From positions 1,283,772 through 1,347,771 of the forward strand of contig JALPQD010000512.1 of assembly GCA_023101885.1 (NCBI GenBank): DNA of 64,000 bases. Reading direction: 5' to 3'. The position numbers and the translations under genes are program-made. How positions within the stretch are numbered: position 1 is the stretch's first letter; every line of letters starts with the position of its first letter. The notes under the pieces were generated by a model. The model had not been told where the DNA came from. It worked only from the letters and a program-made list of their open reading frames with translations, and searched no databases. Shown here piece by piece: positions 1 to 9,652 of the stretch. Source of the stretch: Typhlomys cinereus. Taxonomy: Eukaryota > Chordata > Mammalia > Rodentia > Platacanthomyidae.

Positions 1-746
1 ACCATGCATGTGCATGTGTTTGCATGTTCATGTGGAGGTCAGTGTTGTTCCTCAATGCCTCTCCGATGATCTCCTTTTTTTTCACTTTTTATTTTTTGTT
101 TTTTCTTTCTCATTTTCATGTGTATGTGTGTATGTGTGCATATGCAATTATAGTTTGTGTGTGTAGATTTGCATGTGTATGGGTGCATGTGCACTCATGC
201 TCAAGTGTGTGTGTGTATGTGTGTGTGTATGTGTGTGCGCATATGTGGGGACACATTTGTGTGTAGGTAGATGTAGAGCCTCAAAGTTGGTAGAGAGGGT
301 CATCCTCAATCACTTTTCCTCTTGAGACAGGATTTCCCCCCAGTTAAACTCAGAGTTTGTCAATAGAGGACCTGAACTCCAGTCCTTTTGCTTGTGTGGC
401 AAGTGCTGTAACTGCTGAGTCATCTCCCAAGCTACTCCATCTTGTTTTTTTAAAGAAAAGGTTTCGGGGCTGAAGAGATGACTCAGGGGTTAATCCTCTG
501 CCTCTCATGCAGAAGGTCCAGAGTTCAGATCCTGGATCCCACATAAAAACACCAGGCAGAAATGGCAGCAGCCTGCACTTCTGGCCCTGGAAGGCAGAAC
601 CTGGGAAACTCCAGAGCAAAGCAAAGAGGAGGTAGCTCATCCAGGGTAATTCCTGAAGTTATCCGTGGGCCTCCACAGGCACATACAGTGCCCTCTGATA
701 CACCCCCTGACACACGTAGACATACACAGAGAGACAGACACAGATA

Positions 747-792
<46 letters not shown>

Positions 793-1116
793 AAAATTTT
801 TTTTAAAATTAAGTACTTATAAAAAAAAAAAGAAAGAAAACATTTCCTACTGACCTGAAACTCACCAAATAGGCTAGGCTGACTGGTCATGAAGCCTCAG
901 AGATCTGCCTGTCTCCACCTTCCCAGCTGGGATTATAGGCTTCTGGCTCTTTTGAATAGGTCATAAGGATTAAACTCCTGGGGTTAAATACTGGTCCCTA
1001 CGCTTGCACGTAAGCACTTCACTGACCGAGCATTTCATTGTCCTCGCCCGGTTTCCTCCGGCCATCAGTGCTCAGTGACTTCAGATTTGAGGCAGGGAAA
1101 TGTCCTTCCCTCTGAG
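1..1116. other. intron with SINEs and TG/CA tracts
   Basis: This is probably an intron of the ZP gene. It starts with GT-rich sequence and an old antisense B2-type remnant (about 120-440), followed by a full sense SINE. I found no ZP exon upstream of 1117 on either strand. Confidence 0.5.
466..838 (+). repeat. B2-headed SINE with (CA)n tail
   Basis: The tRNA-like head carries an A-box-like TGACTCAGGGG and a B-box-like GAGTTCAGATCC. The body is shared with many copies in this window (CACCAGGCAGAAATGG, GGCAGAACCTGGGAA). The copy ends in a long (CA)n and an A-rich tail. Confidence 0.85.
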
Positions 1117-1387
1117 GTTTTATGGTGACTCTCACTCTTATCCACTCTGGATATAGCACCATCCATATTCCGAGTACTGGGGACACCATCGTCAACCTGA
1201 ACATCTTTACAGACTCTAAGCTCTCTACTCCACTGAAGGACAGCACAGCCCTCGTTGGCAATCCCCTCTACGTGGTCCTCAAGTCCACGAGCAGTGACCC
1301 CAACCGATTCGCTCTGGTGGTCAACGAGGTCTTTGTCAGCATCAACCACTCCAATACAGGTGCCGCCTACTATTTTGTAAAAGACAG
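1117..1387 (+). CDS. Zpld2: Zpld2-like exon A (ZP-C start)
   Basis: The acceptor is a pyrimidine tract ending in CTCTGAG. An in-frame TGA at 1113-1115 forces the exon to begin after it. The donor is CAG|GTAAGG at 1388. The exon encodes beta-strand-rich ZP-C sequence including GNPLYVVLKS and the sequon NHS, and ends with two bases of a split codon. Confidence 0.75.
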
Positions 1388-4300
1388 GTAAGGACATATC
1401 AGTCCCCAGCAACCTCTTGCTAGTGCCAGACTTTTTCTTCTTTCATATATTTATGCATAAGGTGTGTGTGTATGTGTGTGTGTGTGTGTGTGTTATATGT
1501 ACATGAGTGAACTTGAGTATGTGTGCCTGTGGAAGCCCAAGGGTGATATCAGAATCATCTGCAGTCACTTTTCCGCCTTATTACTATGAGCCTGGGTCTC
1601 TAATTAAACCCAGAGCATGTCTTTAGGGTTAGTCTAGAGATTTCCAGGATCCCTAGGTCCATCCTCCGGGGATTATAGGCCACTGCCACACCCATCCAGC
1701 ATTTTTTTTTTCCTATGAGATCTGGGGATAAAACTCAGTCAGGTTTTTTTTTTTGCTTGCATCTCCCCAGCCCTGCCAGACTAATTCTTGGACTGTGGCT
1801 TGTGCTGGTGCTTCTGTTCTCAAGAGATTCTTCTCTCCTTTCTGTAGCCCTGGCAATGAAACATGGGGACACAAGTGCCCACTGAATGTTTATTGAGTGT
1901 ATGCATTATTGTTCTCATTTTGTGTAGAAGTAAATTAAGACTCAGGGAAATGAAAACTAGTTCAAGATCTTGTAGCTGATACCTGACACTCATTTCCTCT
2001 GTTCTTTCCTCAAACAACTATTGAGGGCCTTCAATAATAGGATTCACTGATAGTTCAGACTGCTCTATACTATTATATTGGATATTGGACATGTATGATG
2101 TAGTATTGATCTTGGGCCAGGCAGTTTGAATTACTTCACATATATCAACTCATTCAAATCTCACAATACCCTCAATGGCATGATTATGTTTTCATTATCT
2201 ATTTACAAGTGGAGAAACGAAGGATCCGTTTATATGCTTGGTAAGGGTTTGAGAACACAGAAATAAGCAGATTAAGAGCTAGGTCTCTTGGCCAGGTGTA
2301 GTAGCACATACTTACACGGTGACTCTCAACACTTGGGGAGCTGAGGCAGGAAGATTATGTTGAGAATCAAGCCAACCAGATGCACAGCAAGACCCTGTCC
2401 AATAATAATAAAAGGAAAAAAGAAAGAAAGAAAAAGCAAAAACCAGACATGGTGATATGCTCCTGTAATCCTAATACTCAGAAGGCAAAAGTAGGGAATC
2501 AGCAATTCCAAACCAGTGTGGGTTACACAAGACCCTGTCCATAAGTATATAAATAAGAGTTATTGAGATTTCTTTGCTCTGGCTTACATTTTATGAATTA
2601 GTGAGTCTTTCTAGAAGCACAGAGAATCATTCACTTCCTCATTCATCTTCATCATCAAGTACTGTTTCCTGCGCTTCCCAGATGGAAGACGGAGAGTTTG
2701 ACCAAGGAGGGCCTGTGAAGTTTGGGGTTCATGCTAGGAAAACTCTCCACCACACAGCTACTGCCTCAGCACTTTTATTCTTCCTTTGTCAGGAGGAACA
2801 GAACGTTTCGCTTTAGAGTATGGGCTGGCGGTGTAGCTTTGGGTCGTCTGTAACCGCTCCTAGCCTCGGTTGTTGAGATAAGGGGAAGGACGGGACAAAA
2901 GTACAGCCTTTCTCAGAATGCTGGTGTTAGGATGGATTGAGAGCTTGTGTGCAGGCTGTAGCTGGGGAGCCCAGCTATTCTTATTGATCACCCAGCAAAA
3001 GCTTCCAGAGGGTCTAGTGGCACGTGGAGCCGGGAGGGGGGAAGGGGAACCTGAAGATCAAATCTGGAGGTGACGGAAGTCGCAGCCAGATCGGCCTCAC
3101 ATCCAGAGGAAATGAAATCGTCCTTACAGGAGCTCCCAGGCCATGCCTTATGTCACGAACGCCGACTGTCTCCTCCCCACAGCTGCCAGGTGAGCAGCAA
3201 GCTTCAGGAATTGGCCAACGGGGCCTCTTCACAGGTGACGGTGGCCTTCACCCTGTTGCGCTTCTTCGACAGTGACACGCTCTACTTGCACGCCCGAGTG
3301 ACCCTGTGTCAAAAACGCGTCGGACGCTCGTGCCAACCGGTGAGCGGGCAGCCCTGGGGGTTCCTGAACTCTGACCTAGTGCGCCCCGCTAGCACCCAGG
3401 AGCGGGATTCCGCGCCCAGCCCCATCCCAAGGATGGGCGGAGGCGGGGCCTGAAGGATTCCGAGCTAAGGATTGGCCTTGCAGCTCAGGGGCGGGGCTTG
3501 TGTACGGATTTAAAGGGCCCGAGAAGGTTGCACCGGGAGTTTTTTGCAGTTGGGTGAACTTACCTGGGTGCTGGGCGGAGTCGGGATGCGCGCGCAGGAC
3601 GACCTTTCTGGGGGCCCTGGGCAAAGTCCCTGAAAGCCGGTGGCTTTGCTAAGGCTCGTGTCTCCCCCAGTCTTGTGTACGGAAGCTCCGGAAGAATTCG
3701 CCCTGGGAGAGTAGCGCACGGGACCACCGCAGCCAGTGGATAGTGTTCGGACCCCTCCGACTAAGCTGGTAACTGCAGGGATCACTCATAAAGGGGGCGG
3801 GAGGAAGGGACCTCCCATCCAGAGCGTTACACTCGCCTGTTCTGAGCCCCTGACTTTGCTCTGAGTCCCCTCTACCGCCATCTCTTCACACACCTCCCTT
3901 AAAAACCCAGCCTCCTTTCCTGGCACACATTCTCCTTTGCTTTTCCTCTGCCTCCAAGACCACCCCGTGCTCACCGGAGCCTGTTCATTCATTCAGATCT
4001 GAACCCGCTCTGTCCTCTATCTCCCCATCTCCTTCCGGTCACAGTAGGTCACTCGGGCTGGGTGTCATGAAACCCTGAGTTTCATAACTTTGTTGTAATA
4101 AACACCTGATCCAAGCAATTAAGGGGAACGAGGGGATTTTATCTGCGTTTACCATCCCAGGTCTCAGTCTTTCGTGACTGGAGAGAGCTGGCCACACTAT
4201 GTCCACAGCAAGAGCAAAGACCCCATCAGTCCTGCTGCATACTCAAGCAGCTCTCTCTATACCATCTGCCCAGGGAATAGTCCCACCCACAATGCCCAGG

Positions 4301-5506
4301 CCTTCCTAGTCAATTAAAGCAGTTAAGACACTTTCCTACACACTTGTCCAGTGACCCGCCTGAATTTCATGATTCTTCATAGGTGTCCCCAGAGACCCAC
4401 ATCCCAAGGGTCAAGTATGACAACTGAAATTGACATTCTCTTCTTTCCTCCAAAGTTCCAACACTCCTGGGAAATCCCATCTACTTAATAAACCTAGAAG
4501 TATTGTCTTGCCCTTCTGAGTCTTCAAGAAAGGGCCAGCCTCCTTTGCCCACTCTTGAGGGGATGCTGTGAAATGGGCACCCGCGTAAGCTCAATCTGTG
4601 TTTCTGTGGTTTCAGGGTCCAAAGCATCCAGCAGCAGGAGCTCAGCAGGTTGGTACAAGGAGATTGCTGTGAGGCAGTCAGTTCGGATGGCGGCAGCAGG
4701 TTCTGTGGGGGCTCGAGCTGGGGCTCGGCAGGTGCTGATCTCCTCAACACTCTGACCTCTTTGAGTGTCAGCTTCTTCAGCCTCATATGGCAAAGACTAT
4801 CCCACCTCAGGATCTGAGACTATCCAGAAATGATTTAACATTTAAGGAATTAAACATTTAAGATGCAGTAGACACCGTGGCATATGCCTATAGTCTCTCC
4901 ACCTCTCAGGAAGCTTAGGCAGGAAGACTGCCTGAACCCAGAAGTTTAGGACCAGCCTATGCAAGATAGTGGGGCTTCACTTAAAAAAAAAAGTACAAAA
5001 GTCAGGTGTGGTAGCTTGCCCTGTAGTCCCAGCACTGAGGAATCGAAGGCAAGAGGACTAGTAATTCAAGGCCATCCTTAGCTACACAGCAAGTTCTGGG
5101 CAGCCTGAGGTATCTGAAAACTTGTCTCAAAAAAAGAAACCAGGGCCAGTGAGATGGACAAGTGCACAAATCTGGGGTCCTGAGTTCGAATTCCAGAGGC
5201 CACATGATAGAACAGAACCAACTTCCAAACACTCTGACTTCCACACATGTATTGTGGCATAAGTATTCTTGTTTTCTCTCCCCCCCAAATAAATATTTTA
5301 AAATATTGTTTAAAAAGGAAACAACACCAAAGAGAAAGAAAACAATGGATTGCCATTAATAATAATCCTTCAAAGTGAAGTGAAGCCTAGACAGTTACCC
5401 AGGCTCCCCAAGCCTTGGAACCCTCTTTTATAATCTTTTTTTTTTCCTTGCAGGAACTTGGATGTTGATCATTTTTCTGACGGTGATAGGCTGGATGCTT
5501 GAATAA
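1117..5506 (+). CDS. Zpld2: ZP-domain membrane protein, 3' part (five exons), probably Zpld2
   Basis: Five exons (1117-1387, 3183-3339, 3671-3768, 4616-4728, 5454-5506) join in phase to 229 residues plus stop. They encode the ZP-C half of a zona pellucida module. Cysteines appear in the SCQV, LCQ and SCQPSC contexts expected of ZP-C. A basic RKLR motif fits the furin-like cleavage site, and WIVFGPLRL fits the external hydrophobic patch that blocks premature polymerisation. The last exon encodes a short hydrophobic membrane segment (TWMLIIFLTVIGWML) just before the stop. NHS in the first exon is a possible N-glycosylation site. ZP proteins are secreted or membrane-anchored and polymerise after cleavage releases the patch. 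The name rests on position just 5' of Cep85 in the same orientation, where I recall mouse Zpld2 and human ZPLD2P. The N-terminal exons lie outside the window. Another ZPLD-type ZP protein is the main alternative. Confidence 0.72.
2290..2560 (+). repeat. two B1-type (7SL-derived) SINE monomers
   Basis: GCCAGGTGTAGTAGCACA ... GAGGCAGGAAGATT, then a second ACATGGTGATATGCTCCTGT ... unit, each followed by an A-rich stretch. This is the B1/Alu-type 7SL RNA layout, moderately decayed. It lies in an intron of the ZP gene. Confidence 0.7.
3183..3339 (+). CDS. Zpld2: Zpld2-like exon B (ZP-C core)
   Basis: The acceptor is CTCCTCCCCACAG and the donor is CCG|GTGAGC. The exon completes the split codon and encodes 52 further residues, including FTLLRFFDSDTLYLHARV, a typical ZP-C strand, then LCQKR and SCQP. 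Confidence 0.78.
3671..3768 (+). CDS. Zpld2: Zpld2-like exon C (cleavage site and hydrophobic patch)
   Basis: The acceptor is TCTCCCCCAG. The exon encodes SCVRKLRK (RXXR cleavage-type motif) and the hydrophobic WIVFGPLRL. Reading on through the donor gives an immediate TAA (3770-3772). Splicing at G3769-T3770 (GTAACT) instead leads, in phase, to the next exon and on to a membrane segment, so I prefer the spliced form. A short secreted form by read-through remains possible. Confidence 0.65.
4616..4728 (+). CDS. Zpld2: Zpld2-like exon D (juxtamembrane linker)
   Basis: The acceptor is GTGGTTTCAG and the donor CGGCAG|GTGCTG. The exon encodes a Gly/Ser- and Cys-containing linker of 37 residues plus one base. 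That phase is exactly what the membrane-segment exon needs. The donor choice is inferred from phase; unspliced, the frame would run to a TGA near 4820. Confidence 0.55.
4868..5330 (+). repeat. cluster of B1-type SINEs and an old B2-headed SINE
   Basis: Two B1-like units (about 4868-4995 and 5003-5140) are followed by a tRNA-headed unit starting CAGGGCCAGTGAGATGG with GAGTTCGAATTCC as B box. Its tail is A-rich and runs to about 5330. It lies in the last intron of the ZP gene. Confidence 0.65.
5454..5506 (+). CDS. Zpld2: Zpld2-like last coding exon (membrane anchor)
   Basis: A strong acceptor (T-rich tract then CCTTGCAG) precedes a 17-codon reading frame of almost only hydrophobic residues, ending in LE and TAA at 5504. 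A short C-terminal membrane segment with almost no cytosolic tail is typical of ZP proteins. Confidence 0.65.
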
Positions 5507-5761
5507 CATCTGACCAGATCCCCTGACCCAACTCTAGTGCTTGGCTTCTAGCTTACTTCCCTGAGTCAGCTTCCTTGAGAGAAGGAAGAGTTAGGAACAG
5601 GCAAGTAGTCTGGTCTTTTTTTAGTTGCCAGCACAGCTGGACACAGGACCTGTATGTAGCCCAACTCTTGAGAGGAACACTGAGCAGTCATCCTGTCTCT
5701 GGAACTCTTGGGGGGGGGGTGATTGCTCAATATGATGGGGAAAGGAATAGACTGTCTGGCC

Positions 5762-5767
5762 AATAAA
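5762..5767 (+). terminator. candidate poly(A) signal AATAAA for the ZP gene
   Basis: AATAAA lies about 255 bases after the stop codon, in sequence otherwise free of exons. It is the first canonical hexamer 3' of the ZP gene. No downstream element was verified, and the true 3' end may be elsewhere. Confidence 0.35.
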
Positions 5768-6749
5768 TAGCAAAGAATTCTACTTTTCCTGATTTCTTTC
5801 TGCAAAATCTGACTAAAGTTTCAGTGCCAAAGGTCAATGGGCTGAAAAACTGGAGATGGATGGAATGTAGTGTAAAAGTCACTTTGTTCTCTATGGGTCT
5901 TAGTTTTCCCATATGTAAAGTGAAAGAGTTTGAGCAGAAGGTCTCTGTTTCAACACGGGGATCAGTCTATGGACATTCTTGGGCCTTGACCAACTTCAGA
6001 AAAATGAAAATCTTTATTAATTTTTTTTTGGGCAAAAATGGGCGCAAAGTTCCGGAATAAGGACTGAATGCATTCATCTACTATTACCCAAGCCTTTTCT
6101 CACCCTTTATTTCTGCTTCATTTGCTCCTTTCTAGTTGAGGGTAGACACATGCAGCAATGTTCAGTTATCATTAATCCATCCAAAGTCAGAATCTAATAC
6201 ATACCTATGCCTCACTTACACCCTGGAGATTCAACAGCAGACAATAAAGTCTTTGACCTTAAAGAGAGGATAGTAGACAAAGAGGACATACTTTAGATGT
6301 TGGCAAGGTGGTACACACTTGTAATTCCAGCAGTCAGGAGACTGAGGCAGGAGAATTATTTTGAATTTGAAGCCAGCCTGGGTTACACAACAGGACGCTG
6401 TCTCAGACAAACAAATGTACATACAAAACAAGCACAAAAAAGGGCTGTGGATATAACTCAGTGGAAGAACACTTGCATAGTGTATGTAAGGTAGGTTGAT
6501 TTCCAGCATCACAGCCAATAAACAAACAAACAAATTCATACACACACACACACACACACACAAAATAAAAGAGGAATTGGATATGGTGGTACATACTTTT
6601 AATATCAACAACAATTCTGACTTGAAAATGTTCTTTTTGCCTCTTGTAAATTCAAATCTCAATAGGTCCACTCTTTCTACTATTTCTCTTCTCAGCACCA
6701 GCTCTTCTTCCTTACAACAGAAATGGAAGCCATCAAATGGCAACACTTA

Positions 6750-7002
6750 GAACTGGAGAGATGGCTCAGGGGTTAAGCCTTTGCATCAAAAGCAAAAGGA
6801 CCTGAGTTCAGATCCCTAGATCCCATGTAAAAAATGCCACGTGGATATGACGGAGGTCTAGACTTCTGGCCCTGGAAATTGGAGCCTGGGAAACTCCAGA
6901 GCAGAGCAACAAGGAGGTAGAGCCATCCAGGATGATTCCTGATGTCACCCTTGTTCCTCCACAGGAAGTGTTTTAACACACACACACACACACACACACA
7001 TC
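6750..7002 (+). repeat. B2-headed SINE with (CA)n tail
   Basis: The head is ACTGGAGAGATGGCTCAGGG with B box GAGTTCAGATCC. The body matches the family (CTTCTGGCCCTGGAA), and the (CA)n tail ends at about 7000. It sits just 5' of the Cep85 CpG island. Confidence 0.8.
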
Positions 7003-7362
7003 ATTCCGTAAGTTTGAGACATCCACACTTAATGGTCACATTAACAGTCTTCTGGTCCTAACTCCAAGGAATATTCCTTAAATTCCTTTACCATGTCATT
7101 CCTTGGCTCATTATCCATCATTCTTCCCCCCACCCCCATCTTCTAATCATTAAGTCTGACAGTGAGTGAGTGGTTCCGGTCACTGGTGCCATGTGACCCC
7201 GTGCTCCAGGAGGGAACACAGCCAGGGCGTGGAGTGCGAGGGGTGTGCGGCAGGTGGGGCGGGATTCCCACTTGCTCTGACCCCTAGTGCCCCCGGGATC
7301 TGCAGAGGCCTCGCGGCTGCACAGGGAGGCGGGAGAAGGTGCGGGGCCGTGGAGGGGCGCGG

Positions 7363-7452
7363 GCCGAGGAGTGGGCGCAGGCCGAGGAGTGGGCGCAGGC
7401 CGAGGAGTGGGCGCAGCCGAGGAGTGGGCACGGGCCCAAAAAAGGGGCGCGG
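7363..7452 (+). repeat. 18-base GC-rich tandem repeat in the Cep85 island
   Basis: The unit GCCGAGGAGTGGGCGCAG occurs about four to five times head to tail, with small changes in the last copies. It lies upstream of the CCAAT boxes, in untranscribed or 5' flanking sequence. Confidence 0.85.
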
Positions 7453-7639
7453 GGCCGCGGGGCCGCGGGGCCGCGGCCGGGTCATGCGCAGAGCGGCCCG
7501 CCCGCCCAGCGCCCGAGGCGGCCGGCGGGCGTGCAAGGGCGCGCCTCGACTCCCTATTGGTCAAAGACCGGCAGAAAGGGGCGGGAGGCCCACGCGGCCT
7601 GACTTCCTATTGGTCAAAAGAGCGGGGCGGGGCGGGGCC

Positions 7640-7789
7640 GGGCGGCGCGCGCTCCGCGGCGGCGTGCGGCCTGGCGAGCGTGTAACGGCCGTTGGTCGAC
7701 CCGGGGAGCCGCGTCTCCTCCGCGGGTGGCGGGCGCGGTGGCCGCGGCCAGGGTCGCCGAGCGAGGGGTTCCTCCGCCTTCAGGCCCGT
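7640..7789 (+). other. Cep85: Cep85 non-coding exon 1 (5' UTR; 5' end approximate)
   Basis: A consensus donor GTAAGT begins at 7790 inside the CpG island, and the next exon (14721) contains the start codon. The exon is therefore inferred to be untranslated leader. Its 5' boundary cannot be read from sequence. Confidence 0.6.
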
Positions 7790-9344
7790 GTAAGTTCTCG
7801 GTGGGGGGCGCCCCGAGGAGACGCCAGGCCCGTCCCTCATTGCGTAGCTCCGGCAAAGCCTCGGATACTCGCGATCTGTCTTTTTTTTGGGGGGGGAGCG
7901 AGCGTGGGGGAGGGAGATGGGGGGCGAGAACCCGCGGGAGCGCGTGCGCACGCGCAGACGGCCGAGCCGGATGAGCCCTCACTCCGGCCGGCTCCCCGGC
8001 TCCGGCACCATGCTCCCCTCACGCCCCCTCGGGTCCCCGTCGCCTCCCCTCCCTCGGCCCTTCCCGTCCCCCCGGTCGCCGCCGCCGCAGGAGCCGCCGC
8101 CGCCGCTGCCGTTCTTGGGGTGGCAGCCGGTGCGCCAGTGGCCGGGGAGTCCGTGGGCAGACGCCCCCTGGCCCTCCGAGAGCCCGCGCCCCGGGCGCAG
8201 AGACGTTACGAAGGTAGAGAGTCTTCCCCCCCAAAGCGCGGGCCCCGGGCGGGGGGCGTGGGAGGGTACGGAGCAGAGAGAAGTCGGGGAGCCATCCCGG
8301 GGGCGGGGCGGGGCGGGGGGACCTGCCCAGACCCGCGCCTCGGAGCCGAGGCGTGAGTTGACTTTCGGGGGACGACCTGGCCGCCGTGTGCCGACGACAG
8401 GGTCGGGCGGAGAGGGGCGTGTGCGTACCCTGATCTAGAGCAGCTAGAGGTGCCGCTGAAGCCCCTGCATTTAGGAGGGTCGGTCGTGCACCCCCCTTCC
8501 CAGCCGCGGGTTAGCCAGGAGCGTGGTGTCGAAGTTGAGCCTTGCACGGAGCTCGGGAGCTCAGGGCTTTGGGGGAGCTGCAGATGGAGGGAGTCGTTCG
8601 TCTAAGGGCGCGTGCAGGCGCTCACGGGAAGACCCCGTTTGTCTTTGTTGTTGTTTGTTTGCTCGTTTTCCCATCTGGACATTGAACTCGGGCCACTAAG
8701 TAGTAAGTATCCTTGGCCTTTCCACCAGCTTTGTCGTCTTCCTCCCTCCCTGCTCCCCTTCCTTTCTGGTGTTCGTATTGCTCATGAAGTCCAGGCTCGC
8801 CCTTGAGTTTACGGGTACGCGCTCAACCTCGCAAGTTGCAGGCGTCGTACGCGGCCGTGTTTTTCTTTACCCTGACACTTTTCCAGTACCTGGCACAGAG
8901 TCAGGCACACAGTTCAGGGTGTTGAGTGCGTTTGGGTTGATGGATATGGTGAACTAGGTCGAGACTTCTTAAACTTTTCCACTCTTGACCGCTTTTTGTC
9001 TGAGAAATGTTTTGAGACCGCAGATACATAGGTGTGTACAATGTGCGTAAAAAAAATTAAACACTGAATCGTAAAGAAGTTTGTATTTTTCAGCAGTGCC
9101 TTGGAGTTTGCTGTGGTGGCCTGTGCCTGTAATTCCAGCACTTGAGGCAGAGATAAGTTCGACTGTGGGTTCCAGGCCAGTCTGGTGTTCATAGTCACGG
9201 CCGAGCCAAGACTGCTTGGGAAGATCTGACTTCACAATGGAAAGTCTCAGGGCTGAGGTTGGGGATTTAGCTCAGAAGCACTTAATTTGGCCCCTAGCAC
9301 TGGAAAAGCTACGATTCTTTGGTGTACATACTATTTTACCATTT

Positions 9345-9652
9345 CTTTTTTTTTTTTTTTAAAGTTTTCTTTTTTTTAATTTTATTATTATTATTATTTA
9401 TTCAACTGTGTGCATGTGTGTGTGTATGTGAGCACGTGTCTGTGTATGTGTAGAACCACGGACGAATTCGCAAACCACCATGGACACCTCCACCTTCTGC
9501 TCCGGGATTCACAGGCTCTGCCCTACCAGGACCAGAAACGCAGGCCGCCCCCCCCCTTCCGCCTGGCGTCTATACGTGGGATCTGGGATCCGAACTCAGG
9601 ACCTTCCGCCTAGCAAGGCGGAGGCTTAACCCCTGAGCCACCTCTCCAGCCC
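9345..9652 (-). repeat. B2-headed SINE, antisense, with target-site duplication
   Basis: Reading the - strand: head GGGCTGGAGAGGTGGCTCAG, B box near 9590, CA-type tract and A-rich tail at the left. TTACCATTTCTT flanks both ends (near 9337 and 9653), marking a retroposition. Confidence 0.85.

Larger units (their letters stand above)
5507..7160. other. intergenic region, ZP gene to Cep85
   Basis: It holds the ZP gene 3' UTR, a sense B1-type unit near 6300-6420, an ID/B2-type fragment near 6440-6590 ending in (CA)n, and a sense B2-headed SINE at 6750-7000. I see no coding exon. Confidence 0.5.
7165..8420 (+). promoter_or_regulatory. Cep85: CpG island and promoter of Cep85
   Basis: GC content and CpG density rise sharply against the AT-rich flanks. 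The island holds GC boxes (GGGGCGGGGCGGGGCC near 7622), two inverted CCAAT boxes inside a repeated 18-base module (7548-7565 and 7601-7618), and an 18-base tandem repeat at 7363-7452. There is no obvious TATA box, as expected for a housekeeping promoter. Transcription should start about 7620-7760, 5' of the exon 1 donor. The long reading frames here on both strands are compositional and not genes. Confidence 0.8.

Noticed and set aside
466..530. Possible tRNA gene (A and B boxes)
   Set aside because: The tRNA-like part is the head of a SINE; it continues into a SINE body and A-rich tail and cannot fold as a full tRNA with a CCA-side stem.
7118..8547. Long open frames on both strands around the Cep85 promoter (up to 396 codons)
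   Set aside because: They come from CpG-rich composition with few stops, are Arg/Gly/Pro/Ala-rich on every frame, and overlap the promoter and repeat array.
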